Origin: Algibacter sp. L1A34
GTDB taxonomy: Bacteria > Bacteroidota > Bacteroidia > Flavobacteriales > Flavobacteriaceae
Assembly (NCBI RefSeq): GCF_009796805.1
Contig: NZ_CP047029.1
Span: forward strand, 1,866,001-1,930,000
Direction of reading: 5' to 3'
DNA: 64,000 bases
The first letter of the stretch is position 1. Every line of letters starts with the position of its first letter. The translations under genes were made by a program, and so were the position numbers. This document shows positions 1-8,270 of this stretch, one piece after another. The notes below the pieces were generated by a model. The model was not told the DNA's origin. It searched no databases and saw only the letters and a program-made list of their open reading frames with translations.

Positions 1-1128
1 CTTTTCAACATCAAACATATAATTATTGTACAAAGTAGTACGTTTGCCGTAAACACCTCGCGATTTTTCTTTTTTACTGAAAGAGAAATCACTCATCATA
101 TAATCACGTTTTACTAAAAATAGAGAGTCGTTTAATACTTCGAATTCTTGTTCAATATAAATATCTTTTACCCAGTTTATATTGGCGCTTTTTGAAGCTT
201 GCATATTAATTTCTTTAATAGCATAGGTGCTGTCGGCAACCCAAAAATCACCTTTAAAAGTCAATTCATTTTTACGGCGTGGATAATAAATAATATTATA
301 ACACCATTTGTTGTCAATAAACGAGCTATCGGATAGCACATAGTTATAGGTGCTAATTCCTGTTTTAGATAGCGGACTTACAAAACTCTTGTCAAAGAAT
401 TTTAAGTAATTATCATACACGTTAAAATCGTTGTATAAATCATCAACAAAATCTATTATAATTTGGTTGTCGCTAAATCCAGAGTTTTTATTTCCTTTTA
501 AATCGTTTTTTTCTTTGTTTATAATATTGTCGCCATAAACGGTAGATACGGCTTCGTTTATAAACATAGGTAAGTAGGTTTTACCAGTAACACTTGAGGT
601 GTCCACTTGGTCAAAAACGAATTCCATACCTCTAAATAGTTTACTTTTTATAAGCGCACTATCAATGGTATTAATATCGAATTCTACTTTTTCGTATTTA
701 TCGTATTCGTATTGTTTAAATTGTTTTAGGCCGTTACTTCTCTTGTTTTCCCAAATTTTACGAAGTAAATCTATGGCAGGATTGTTTTTCTTAGATTGTT
801 TACCTGTAACAATTAATACTTGGCCTAGGGCAGAGGCTTCTTCTTTTAGCGTAAAGTTTAAATTGTAATTAACCTTTTTATTTAAAGGGATATCTAAGGT
901 TTCGTAGCCTATAAAAGATACAATTAGGTTACTCCAAGTTTCACCAGATTCTAGATAGAATTTTCCGTTTTCATCTGTTATTGTTCCTTGTGTAGATCCT
1001 TTAAACAAAACGTTTGCAAAAGATACGGGTTCCTTATATTCGTCAAAAATATAACCGCTTACTTTAGTTTGCGCTACAATTGAAGTTAATCCAAAAAAGA
1101 AAAATATGATAATTAATTTTATTTTCAT
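1..1128 (-). CDS. DUF5686 / carboxypeptidase-like regulatory domain protein, C-terminus cut by window edge
   Basis: The reading frame is open from the ATG at 1128 to the left edge, so 376 codons are visible and the gene continues outside. It starts with a signal peptide (MKIKLIIIFFFFGLTSIVAQ), then a CarboxypepD_reg-like beta-sandwich (about residues 22-100, with VSGYIFDEYKEPVSFANV and the DENGKFYL turn). The rest resembles the DUF5686 family, which in Bacteroidetes is predicted to be an outer-membrane beta-barrel protein of unknown role. No partner gene is visible. The family call comes from reading the translation, without a search. Confidence 0.75.
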   Translation of the reverse strand, partial: MKIKLIIIFFFFGLTSIVAQTKVSGYIFDEYKEPVSFANVLFKGSTQGTITDENGKFYLESGETWSNLIVSFIGYETLDIPLNKKVNYNLNFTLKEEASALGQVLIVTGKQSKKNNPAIDLLRKIWENKRSNGLKQFKQYEYDKYEKVEFDINTIDSALIKSKLFRGMEFVFDQVDTSSVTGKTYLPMFINEAVSTVYGDNIINKEKNDLKGNKNSGFSDNQIIIDFVDDLYNDFNVYDNYLKFFDKSFVSPLSKTGISTYNYVLSDSSFIDNKWCYNIIYYPRRKNELTFKGDFWVADSTYAIKEINMQASKSANINWVKDIYIEQEFEVLNDSLFLVKRDYMMSDFSFSKKEKSRGVYGKRTTLYNNYMFDVEK

Positions 1129-1219
1129 TTGGGGTATTTAAATAATGTTTTCAAAAAAGAAGTAATGGTCTGTATATATTAACATTCCTTTCAAAAAATA
1201 ATAATAGGTTATTATATTA

Positions 1220-1259
1220 TACGAAAAAACTTCATCAACAATTATGCTAATGAAGTTTT
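1220..1259 (-). terminator. Rho-independent terminator after pdhB
   Basis: The 10-bp arms AAAACTTCAT (1226-1235) and ATGAAGTTTT (1250-1259) form a hairpin with a 14-nt loop. Read on the minus strand it ends in a T run, just after the pdhB stop codon. Confidence 0.6.
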
Positions 1260-1280
1260 AATAACGTAAAATATGCAGTT

Positions 1281-2258
1281 TTATTTGTATAATACTTTTT
1301 TTACTGCCTTGATAACCTCATCCTTATTAGGTAACCATTCTGCTAAAAGAACAGGAGAATAAGGTGCTGGCGTATCAGCAGTGTTAATTTTTATAATTGG
1401 AGCATCTAAATAATCGAATGCTTCGCTTTGCACTAAATAAGTGATTTCCGTAGCTACATTCCCAAAAGGCCAAGCTTCTTCTAAAATCACTAATCTGTTT
1501 GTTTTCTTAACAGAATCTACAATCGCTTTTCTATCCAACGGACGAACAGTACGTAAATCGATAATTTCACAAGAGATACCTTCTTTCTCTAACTCGTCTG
1601 CTGCTTTATAAGCTTCTTTAATAATTTTACCGAAAGATACGATAGTAACATCGGTACCTTCACGTTTAATATCTGCAACACCTATTGGAACAATGTATTC
1701 GCCTTCTGGAACTTCTCCTTTATCACCATACATTTGCTCACTTTCCATAAAAATAACAGGATCATCGTCGCGAATAGCTGCTTTTAAAAGTCCTTTTGCA
1801 TCATAAGGGTTAGATGGTACAACAACTTTTAAACCTGGAGTGTTTGCAAACCAGTTTTCAAATGCTTGTGAGTGTGTTGCTCCTAATTGTCCCGCAGAAC
1901 CTGTTGGTCCACGAAAAACAATAGGGCAATTAAATTGCCCACCAGACATTTGTCTGATTTTTGCTGCGTTATTTATAATTTGATCAATTCCAACTAAGGA
2001 GAAGTTGAATGTCATGTATTCCACAATTGGGCGGTTACCTGTCATGGTAGAACCAATGGCTATACCTGCAAAACCAAGCTCAGCAATTGGTGTATCAATA
2101 ACACGTTTTGCTCCAAACTCATCTAGCATTCCTTTTGATGCTTTGTAAGCACCATTATATTCTGCTACTTCTTCTCCCATTAGGTAAATGCTTTCGTCAC
2201 GACGCATTTCTTCGCTCATGGCTTCACAAATAGCTTCTCTAAATTGAATTGTCTTCAT
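1281..2258 (-). CDS. pdhB: Pyruvate dehydrogenase E1 component, beta subunit
   Basis: This 325-residue protein has the normal length of the separate E1-beta subunit of alpha2beta2 pyruvate dehydrogenases. It would bind thiamine diphosphate with E1-alpha and decarboxylate pyruvate, feeding acetyl-CoA into the TCA cycle. Seen features are the N-terminal MGEEVAEYNGAYK segment, GIAIGSTMTGNRPIVEYM, the GPTGSAGQLGATHSQ loop and the C-terminal transketolase domain (VTIVSFGKIIKEA). The family is shared with branched-chain 2-oxoacid dehydrogenase E1-beta, but the sequence looks like PdhB. No E1-alpha or E2 gene is adjacent, so the complex is split in this genome. It is divergent from etfB. Confidence 0.92.
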   Translation of the reverse strand: MKTIQFREAICEAMSEEMRRDESIYLMGEEVAEYNGAYKASKGMLDEFGAKRVIDTPIAELGFAGIAIGSTMTGNRPIVEYMTFNFSLVGIDQIINNAAKIRQMSGGQFNCPIVFRGPTGSAGQLGATHSQAFENWFANTPGLKVVVPSNPYDAKGLLKAAIRDDDPVIFMESEQMYGDKGEVPEGEYIVPIGVADIKREGTDVTIVSFGKIIKEAYKAADELEKEGISCEIIDLRTVRPLDRKAIVDSVKKTNRLVILEEAWPFGNVATEITYLVQSEAFDYLDAPIIKINTADTPAPYSPVLLAEWLPNKDEVIKAVKKVLYK

Positions 2259-2482
2259 TCTATCTATTTTAAATCAAGTTGCTAAATTAAATATTTTCTA
2301 CGAGAAAAATATTGTTTTTTACATTTTGATTTAGGTTAATTTTCGAGATATACCTAAGTAGACTGTTTTTTTGTCAAATTATTAGTGAAAAATCGATTTT
2401 AAAGCATACTTTCAAATTGTGCTTTAGTAAATATTGGGTCAAGTCAATTAAAAAGAAATTAAAATTTATTATGCATGCATAG

Positions 2483-2490
2483 TACTTTTG
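2483..2490 (+). promoter_or_regulatory. -7 promoter box for etfBA
   Basis: TACTTTTG fits the Bacteroidetes -7 consensus TAnnTTTG and lies 62 bp before the etfB start, in the 294-bp divergent gap to pdhB. No clear -33 TTG is seen. The rest of the gap (2259-2482) is AT-rich and shows nothing else. Confidence 0.5.
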
Positions 2491-2552
2491 TGAAAAAATA
2501 TAATTAACTTCGTAAATTCAAACAAACATATTCTTACTAAATAGCGATTATT

Positions 2553-3299
2553 ATGAAAATATTAGTGTGCATTAGTCACGTTCCTGACACCACATCCAAG
2601 ATTAATTTTACAGAAGATAATACTAAATTTGATGCCAATGGCGTGCAATTTGTGATAAATCCTTACGATGAATTTGGATTAACACGTGCCATGTGGTTTA
2701 AAGAAAAACAAGGTGCAAGTATAGATGTTATAAATGTTGGAGGTCCTGAAACCGAACCTACGTTACGTAAAGCCTTAGCTATTGGAGCAGATGCTGCAAT
2801 ACGAGTTAATACGGTTGCAACCGATGCTTTTTCTGTGGCTAAACAAATTGCTAATGTTTTTAGTAATGGTGGTTACGATTTAGTAATGGCTGGTCGTGAA
2901 TCTATTGATTATAATGGAGGAATGGTTCCAGGTATGATTGCTGGGTTAACCAATGCAAATTTTGTTAATAGCTGTATTAGTCTTGAAATAGACGGTGCAA
3001 ATGCTACAGCGATAAGAGAAATTGATGGCGGTAAAGAAACAGTTTCTACTTCACTACCATTAGTAATTGGTGGACAAAAAGGACTGGTGGAAGAAAGCGA
3101 TTTGCGTATCCCGAATATGCGTGGTATCATGATGGCGCGTAAAAAACCTTTAACAGTTGTAGAGCCTGTAAATGCGTCTCCTGAAACAATTTCTGTTTCT
3201 TTTGAAAAACCCGCTCCAAAAGGTGCCGTTACTTTGGTTTCTCCAGATAATTTAGACGAATTAATTAATTTACTTCATAATGAAGCTAAAGTAATTTAG
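2553..3299 (+). CDS. etfB: Electron transfer flavoprotein, beta subunit
   Basis: The 248-residue protein matches the FixA/EtfB family in length and in its start (MKILVCISHVPDTTSKI). EtfB binds AMP and, with EtfA, carries electrons from acyl-CoA dehydrogenases to the quinone pool through ETF:quinone oxidoreductase. The signature stretch around VMAGRESIDYNGGMVPG and the C-terminal NMRGIMMARKKPL segment, typical of EtfB, are present. It is followed after 70 bp by etfA on the same strand; the two form an operon. A housekeeping rather than a bifurcating ETF is most likely, since no partner dehydrogenase is adjacent. Confidence 0.95.
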   Translation: MKILVCISHVPDTTSKINFTEDNTKFDANGVQFVINPYDEFGLTRAMWFKEKQGASIDVINVGGPETEPTLRKALAIGADAAIRVNTVATDAFSVAKQIANVFSNGGYDLVMAGRESIDYNGGMVPGMIAGLTNANFVNSCISLEIDGANATAIREIDGGKETVSTSLPLVIGGQKGLVEESDLRIPNMRGIMMARKKPLTVVEPVNASPETISVSFEKPAPKGAVTLVSPDNLDELINLLHNEAKVI

Positions 3300-3316
3300 T
3301 TGGAAATTAAATTATC

Positions 3317-3336
3317 CCAAACTTTGTTTGGAATCT
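3317..3336 (+). terminator. Weak hairpin between etfB and etfA
   Basis: CCAAAC-TTT-GTTTGG followed by AATCTTTTT sits in the 70-bp gap. It could be a leaky terminator or an mRNA-stabilising hairpin. The two genes are expected to be co-expressed, so full termination is unlikely. Confidence 0.3.
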
Positions 3337-3369
3337 TTTTAACGTAAAGTAAAAATTTAAAAAAAAATT

Positions 3370-4329
3370 ATGTCAGTTTTAGTATATACAGAATCAGAAC
3401 AAGGTCACTTTAAAAAAGCAGCATTAGAAGTTGCTTCTTACGCAAAAGCCGTTGCCGACCAATTAGGCACAACAGTTACAGCCGTTAGTGTAAACGCTAC
3501 CGACACATCCGTTTTAGGTAATTACGGAGTAGATAAAGTGTTACATGTTGCTAGTGATCAATTAAATAGTTTTAACGCTAGTGCTTATGCAAGTGTTATT
3601 AAGCAAGCTGTCGAAAACGAAAACGCAAAAGTAATTATTGTTAGTTCTAGTGCAGATAGTAAATATTTGGCACCACTTTTAGCAGTGGGTTTAAATGCAG
3701 GTTATGCTTCTAATGTAGTGGCAGCACCATCAGGCACGAGTCCTTTTACGGTAAAACGTCCGGCGTTTACAAATAAAGCTTTCGAAAATATTCAAATTAA
3801 TACCGAAGTAAAAATTATTGGAGTTTCTAATAATGCTTTCGGATTAGTTGAAACTAGTGGTAGCGCTTCCGCGGAAGATTTTTCGCCTACCATTCCAGGA
3901 TTTGCTGTAAAAGTTGAGTCTGTAGATAAAGCCACAGATAAAGTAACCATTGCCGATGCTGAAATTGTAGTATCTGGTGGTCGTGGATTGAAAGGTCCTG
4001 AAAATTGGGGGATGATAGAAGAATTGGCAGAAGTTTTAGGCGCAGCAACAGCTTGCTCTAAACCAGTGTCAGATTTAGGATGGAGACCACACGGCGAGCA
4101 TGTAGGGCAAACAGGAAAACCTGTGGCATCTAACTTATATATTGCCATCGGTATTTCTGGAGCGATACAACATTTAGCTGGTATTAACGCTTCTAAAGTA
4201 AAAGTTGTAGTTAATACCGACCCGGAAGCACCGTTTTTTAAAGCAGCCGATTACGGTGTAGTTGGAGATGCTTTTCAGGTTATTCCGGAGCTAATCACGA
4301 AATTAAAAGCTTTTAAAGCGCAACAATAA
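3370..4329 (+). CDS. etfA: Electron transfer flavoprotein, alpha subunit
   Basis: The 319-residue protein is full length for EtfA/FixB. The N-terminal domain (to about residue 190) has the alpha/beta fold shared with EtfB. The C-terminal FAD domain shows the family signature (SGGRGLKGPENW, GWRPHGEHVGQTGKPVASNL, GISGAIQHLAGI, VVNTDPEAPFFKAADYGVVG). It holds the FAD that shuttles electrons from acyl-CoA dehydrogenases. It forms the heterodimer with the upstream etfB product and probably shares its mRNA. Confidence 0.96.
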   Translation: MSVLVYTESEQGHFKKAALEVASYAKAVADQLGTTVTAVSVNATDTSVLGNYGVDKVLHVASDQLNSFNASAYASVIKQAVENENAKVIIVSSSADSKYLAPLLAVGLNAGYASNVVAAPSGTSPFTVKRPAFTNKAFENIQINTEVKIIGVSNNAFGLVETSGSASAEDFSPTIPGFAVKVESVDKATDKVTIADAEIVVSGGRGLKGPENWGMIEELAEVLGAATACSKPVSDLGWRPHGEHVGQTGKPVASNLYIAIGISGAIQHLAGINASKVKVVVNTDPEAPFFKAADYGVVGDAFQVIPELITKLKAFKAQQ

Positions 4330-4438
4330 ATTATTTTTTTTAAATTGTAATGTTATTCAGAACTGATTAAATTAGAATTTATCCATCATGCAGTTGGTAA
4401 AGTCCTAATTTAAACAGTTCTTTGCGTTTTTATTAATT

Positions 4439-5056
4439 ATGAGTTTAGTAAGATTAAACATAAAGGGGATTTCCTATAGTCAAACCCAAAATGGTGCGTA
4501 TGCATTAATTTTAAATGAGGTAGATGGTGATCGTAAACTCCCTATAGTCATTGGTGCTTTCGAGGCGCAATCTATTGCTATTGCTTTAGAGAAAGAAATT
4601 AGTCCTCCAAGACCTTTAACCCATGATTTATTTAAAAATTTTGCAGACCGTTTTGATATTGTTGTAAAGCAGGTTATCATCCACAAGTTGGTTGATGGTG
4701 TTTTTTATTCAAGTTTAATTTGCGAACGCGATAAAATTGAAGAAATTATAGATGCTCGAACTAGTGATGCTATTGCTTTAGCCCTTCGCTTTCAGGCACC
4801 TATTTTTACCTTTAAAAACATTCTTGATAAAGCTGGTATTTACTTAAAAGTGAATCCGAAAAAAGAGGATGAAGAAACCGAAGACAGTATTTTAATGGAT
4901 GAGTTGGTGGCAAATGAGTTAGAGCCTCAAGAGTCTGGTGAAAATTATAAAGCCAAATCACTCGAAGAACTTAACAATTTGTTAGAAGAAGCGGTTTCTA
5001 ATGAAGATTACGAAAAGGCCGCACATATTCGTGACGAAATTTCCAAAAGAGAATAA
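4439..5056 (+). CDS. Bifunctional nuclease (DUF151/BFN) domain protein with C-terminal UVR motif
   Basis: Residues 1 to about 140 are a bifunctional nuclease domain (DUF151), seen in LPIVIGAFEAQSIAIALE, RPLTHDLF and the TSDAIALALR segment. The last 35 residues (LEELNNLLEEAVSNEDYEKA) form a UvrB/UvrC-type UVR coiled-coil motif. The plant relatives are reported to have RNase and DNase activity, while bacterial members are mostly untested. The 205-residue two-domain form appears common in Bacteroidetes. It lies 21 bp upstream of the nucleoside transporter gene, so both are likely co-transcribed, which may hint at nucleic-acid salvage. Confidence 0.85.
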   Translation: MSLVRLNIKGISYSQTQNGAYALILNEVDGDRKLPIVIGAFEAQSIAIALEKEISPPRPLTHDLFKNFADRFDIVVKQVIIHKLVDGVFYSSLICERDKIEEIIDARTSDAIALALRFQAPIFTFKNILDKAGIYLKVNPKKEDEETEDSILMDELVANELEPQESGENYKAKSLEELNNLLEEAVSNEDYEKAAHIRDEISKRE

Positions 5057-5077
5057 TTCCACATCAAAGTTTTTTAT

Positions 5078-6619
5078 ATGAAAAAGTTGTTTTTGATTAC
5101 TGTTGCTTTTTTTCTGTTTCTTACAACAACAATAGCAGCACAGAATGTAAACGAAACAATAACTACAGAGGTTACTCAAACTATAGAAAAAGTTGGCGGT
5201 ACCTCTAAAGATTCCTTAGAGGTTATTACGGCAGAGCTGAAGGTAGTAGAACAAATTACCGAACCTGCGGTTACCAAACCACAAGAATCATCTACCTCAA
5301 TCATAATCCCTAGTGAAGGATTTACAATCACTAGTTTATGGCGAGGTGTTTTAGGTATGGTTACTTTAATTTTTGTAGCCTTTCTTTTTAGTAGTAACCG
5401 AAAAGCTATCGATTGGAAAATTGTTGTTATTGGTTTAGCCTTTCAACTTTTAATTGCTATTGGTGTTTTAAAAGTAGAATTTATAAAAACAATCTTTGAA
5501 TTTATAGGTAGCTTATTTGTTAATGTACTAGATTTCACAAGGGCAGGAAGTAAATTTCTTTTCGAAGGCTTGGTAGTCGATATGGATACTTTTGGGTTCA
5601 TATTCGCGTTTCAAGTCCTTCCAACTATCATATTCTTTTCTGCATTAACATCTGTCTTATTTTATTTAGGCATTATTCAAAGAGTTGTAAAAGCTATGGC
5701 TTGGCTGCTTTCAAAAACCTTAAAAATATCTGGAGCCGAAAGTTTAAGTGTTGCTGGAAATATCTTTTTAGGTCAAACTGAAGCACCGCTTTTAATAAAG
5801 GCGTATTTGGAGAAAATGAATAAATCTGAAATGCTATTGGTTATGATTGGTGGTATGGCAACCGTTGCAGGTGCTGTATTAGCGGCATACATTGGTTTTT
5901 TAGGTGGAGATGATCCTGAATTAAGATTGTTTTATGCAAAACACTTGTTGGCTGCGTCTGTTATGGCGGCGCCAGGAGCTATTGTTATTTCAAAAATATT
6001 ATACCCGCAAACGGAAGATGTAAATACCGATGTTTCTGTTTCTCAAGAAAAAATAGGATCTAACTTTTTAGATGCCATTGCAAACGGAACTACCGAAGGT
6101 TTAAAGCTAGCAGTTAATGTTGGTGCCATGTTGCTCGTGTTTGTGGCATTTATAGCTATGTTTAATGGTATTCTTGGCTGGGTTGGAGATGTAACATCTG
6201 TAAACGGTTGGATTGCTAGTAATACATCATACACTAAATTATCTATTGAACTTATTTTAGGTTATGCTTTTGCGCCGCTTATGTGGCTTATTGGAGTAGC
6301 TAAAGAAGATATGGCTTTAATGGGGCAGCTATTAGGTATTAAATTGGCCGCAAGTGAATTTATTGGGTATATTCAATTAAGAGAATTAAAAGATGTAGCA
6401 AGCGCAACACATTTAAGTTACGAGAAATCAATAATTATGGCTACCTATATGCTTTGTGGTTTTGCTAACTTTGCATCTATTGGAATTCAAATTGGAGGTA
6501 TTGGATCTCTAGCTCCTGGGCAACGTAAAACCTTATCTAAATTTGGGATAAAGGCTCTAATTGGCGGTACTATTGCGTCATTAATTTCTGCAACGATTGC
6601 TGGAATGATTATTGGATAA
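5078..6619 (+). CDS. NupC/CNT family concentrative nucleoside transporter with N-terminal signal peptide and extension
   Basis: The transporter core (about residues 85-513) belongs to the concentrative nucleoside transporter family, which imports nucleosides with Na+ or H+. Signatures are GQTEAPLLIKAYLEKMNKSE and GGMATVAGAVLAAYIG, plus the C-terminal CGFANFASIGIQIGGIG segment. Core length and many hydrophobic helices fit the family. Unusually, a cleavable-looking signal peptide (first 21 residues, ending TTTIAAQ) and a polar stretch of about 60 residues come before the first transporter helix. It follows the nuclease gene by 21 bp and precedes thyA, so a link to pyrimidine salvage is plausible. 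Confidence 0.9.
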   Translation: MKKLFLITVAFFLFLTTTIAAQNVNETITTEVTQTIEKVGGTSKDSLEVITAELKVVEQITEPAVTKPQESSTSIIIPSEGFTITSLWRGVLGMVTLIFVAFLFSSNRKAIDWKIVVIGLAFQLLIAIGVLKVEFIKTIFEFIGSLFVNVLDFTRAGSKFLFEGLVVDMDTFGFIFAFQVLPTIIFFSALTSVLFYLGIIQRVVKAMAWLLSKTLKISGAESLSVAGNIFLGQTEAPLLIKAYLEKMNKSEMLLVMIGGMATVAGAVLAAYIGFLGGDDPELRLFYAKHLLAASVMAAPGAIVISKILYPQTEDVNTDVSVSQEKIGSNFLDAIANGTTEGLKLAVNVGAMLLVFVAFIAMFNGILGWVGDVTSVNGWIASNTSYTKLSIELILGYAFAPLMWLIGVAKEDMALMGQLLGIKLAASEFIGYIQLRELKDVASATHLSYEKSIIMATYMLCGFANFASIGIQIGGIGSLAPGQRKTLSKFGIKALIGGTIASLISATIAGMIIG

Positions 6620-6696
6620 AAAATTCCTACCCAGATAATAATTTTAGAATACATCTTAATATTTTACCGTAGTATTAAATAAACAATTGTTTTTAC

Positions 6697-6704
6697 TAAT
6701 TTTG
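6697..6704 (+). promoter_or_regulatory. -7 promoter box for thyA
   Basis: TAATTTTG matches TAnnTTTG, 80 bp before the thyA start. The leader also contains a small hairpin (CCTG-TTTCCG-CAGG, 6761-6774) just upstream of the start codon. Confidence 0.45.
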
Positions 6705-6784
6705 TCACTAACTATATTATAGTTATTTCATGGTAATAAACAATCACTAAATAATAGAACCCTGTTTCCGCAGGAGCGAAAATT

Positions 6785-7609
6785 ATGAAACAATATCACG
6801 ACTTAGTAAAACACGTTTTAGAAAACGGAAACGAAAAAGGAGACCGTACTGGTACTGGTACAAAAAGTGTTTTTGGTTATCAAATGCGTTTCGATTTAAG
6901 CGAAGGTTTTCCAATGGTGACAACCAAAAAACTTCACCTTAAATCTATCATTTACGAACTGCTTTGGTTTTTAAAAGGAGATACTAATACTAAGTATTTA
7001 AACGAAAACGGTGTTCGTATTTGGAACGAATGGGCAGATGAAAATGGCGATCTTGGTCCTGTTTACGGATATCAATGGCGCAATTGGAATGGCGATGAAA
7101 TAGATCAAATTAAGGAAGTTATTCATAGCTTAAAGACTAATCCAAATAGCCGAAGAATGCTCGTCTCTGCATGGAATCCTTCGGTTTTACCAGATAATTC
7201 TAAATCGTTCAGTGAAAATGTAGCTAACGGAAAAGCTGCGCTTCCTCCATGTCATGCATTTTTTCAGTTTTATGTAGCTAATGGTAAATTATCATGTCAG
7301 CTTTATCAACGTAGTGCCGATATCTTTTTAGGAGTGCCATTCAATATTGCTTCCTATGCATTATTCACCATGATGATGGCTCAGGTTTGTGGTTACGAGG
7401 CTGGTGAATTTATACATACCTTTGGAGATGCACATATATACAGTAACCATTACGAGCAATTAGAATTGCAATTATCTAGAGATATTCGTCCGTTGCCAAA
7501 AATGAAAATGAATCCAGAAATTAAAGATATTTTCGATTTCGGTTTTAGTGATTTTACTTTAGAGGATTACAATCCGCATCCACATATTAAAGGGAAAGTT
7601 GCTATTTAA
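6785..7609 (+). CDS. thyA: Thymidylate synthase
   Basis: This is a full-length ThyA of 274 residues that makes dTMP from dUMP, using methylene-tetrahydrofolate and releasing dihydrofolate. The catalytic cysteine is in [13 protein letters not shown], followed by the [20 protein letters not shown] dUMP-binding region and [15 protein letters not shown]. The N-terminal folate/phosphate arginine region ([16 protein letters not shown]) is intact. The dihydrofolate it produces would be recycled by the DHFR encoded 0.7 kb downstream. That gene and thyA are separated by a convergent small gene and a terminator, so they are not one operon. Confidence 0.98.
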   Translation: MKQYHDLVKHVLENGNEKGDRTGTGTKSVFGYQMRFDLSEGFPMVTTKKLHLKSIIYELLWFLKGDTNTKYLNENGVRIWNEWADENGDLGPVYGYQWRNWNGDEIDQIKEVIHSLKTNPNSRRMLVSAWNPSVLPDNSKSFSENVANGKAALPPCHAFFQFYVANGKLSCQLYQRSADIFLGVPFNIASYALFTMMMAQVCGYEAGEFIHTFGDAHIYSNHYEQLELQLSRDIRPLPKMKMNPEIKDIFDFGFSDFTLEDYNPHPHIKGKVAI

Positions 7610-7623
7610 AATATAAAGTACAT

Positions 7624-7660
7624 AAAAAAGGGCTTCTAAAATTTTAGAAGCCCTTTTTTA
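7624..7660. terminator. Bidirectional terminator between thyA and the convergent small gene
   Basis: A long near-perfect hairpin (arms GGGCTTCTAAAA / TTTTAGAAGCCC) is flanked by A and T runs, so it can end transcription from both sides. Confidence 0.85.
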
Positions 7661-7678
7661 TAAAATATAGTTATGTAA

Positions 7679-7975
7679 TTATACACTAACTACACTATTC
7701 TCAGCAGAAGCAAAATCACTCCAAACATAAGAATCGGCAGCAGTATCATTAACGTAAGCTCCGTCAACTAGGTATTTAAATTCGTAAGAATTTTCAGCAT
7801 CTAAATCAACAGTACCTTTAAATGTTCCGTTTTTTAATTTTTTTAGCGGTGTTGCTTTTTCATTCCATTCATTAAAGCTTCCAACAATAGAAACTTTTTT
7901 TGCTGCCTCAGCTTCTAAAGTAAAAGTTACTTTACAAACAGGTTTGCTTTTTAAATATTGTTTTTTAATAGCCAT
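7679..7975 (-). CDS. Isoamylase early-set (CBM48/AMPK-type) domain protein
   Basis: The 98-residue protein is a single early-set (E-set) domain like the glycogen-binding module of AMPK and branching enzymes. It shows VSIVGSFNEWNEKATPLKK, KNGTFKGTVDL and YEFKYLVDGAYVND. It has no signal peptide and no catalytic domain. Family members bind alpha-glucans, but a single free domain has no assigned role. It is convergent with thyA and divergent from the DHFR gene, with its own promoter. Confidence 0.85.
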   Translation of the reverse strand: MAIKKQYLKSKPVCKVTFTLEAEAAKKVSIVGSFNEWNEKATPLKKLKNGTFKGTVDLDAENSYEFKYLVDGAYVNDTAADSYVWSDFASAENSVVSV

Positions 7976-7998
7976 AGTAAAAAATGTTGTTTATGTTA

Positions 7999-8006
7999 CA
8001 AATTTA
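7999..8006 (-). promoter_or_regulatory. -7 promoter box for the isoamylase-domain gene
   Basis: On the minus strand the sequence reads TAAATTTG, fitting TAnnTTTG, 24 bp before the start codon. The rest of the 295-bp divergent gap holds a short tandem duplication (ATAAAATCAGCAA at 8100-8112 and 8120-8132) and a weak -7-like TAACTTTA at 8244-8251 for the DHFR gene. Confidence 0.45.
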
Positions 8007-8270
8007 TAAAAGTTTATTAAATGCATTATCATTTAGAAGCCTTAACATCAAAAAATTATCAATTTATTAATATGCATTCCCATTAATTCACGGTAAATAA
8101 TAAAATCAGCAAAATTTTTATAAAATCAGCAATGAAAAAAACGCCTTTTTGCTTGATTTTCAAATAGTTTTGAGAGTTTAAGTCTTAGTGTTTCTCTAAA
8201 ATACAACAAATTAAATAAACTTCGGCATATCATTAAAAAGTTATAACTTTACATCTATTATTTTTATATT

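Noticed and set aside
7989..8004. GTTTATGTTACAAA, similar to the CarH-like operator
   Set aside because: It lacks the GTTAAACAAA arm and is upstream of an unrelated gene. Similarity is expected by chance in AT-rich DNA.
8100..8132. Short tandem repeat ATAAAATCAGCAA, two copies 20 bp apart
   Set aside because: Only two copies in a promoter gap, with no palindrome or match elsewhere. Too little to call a CRISPR or operator.
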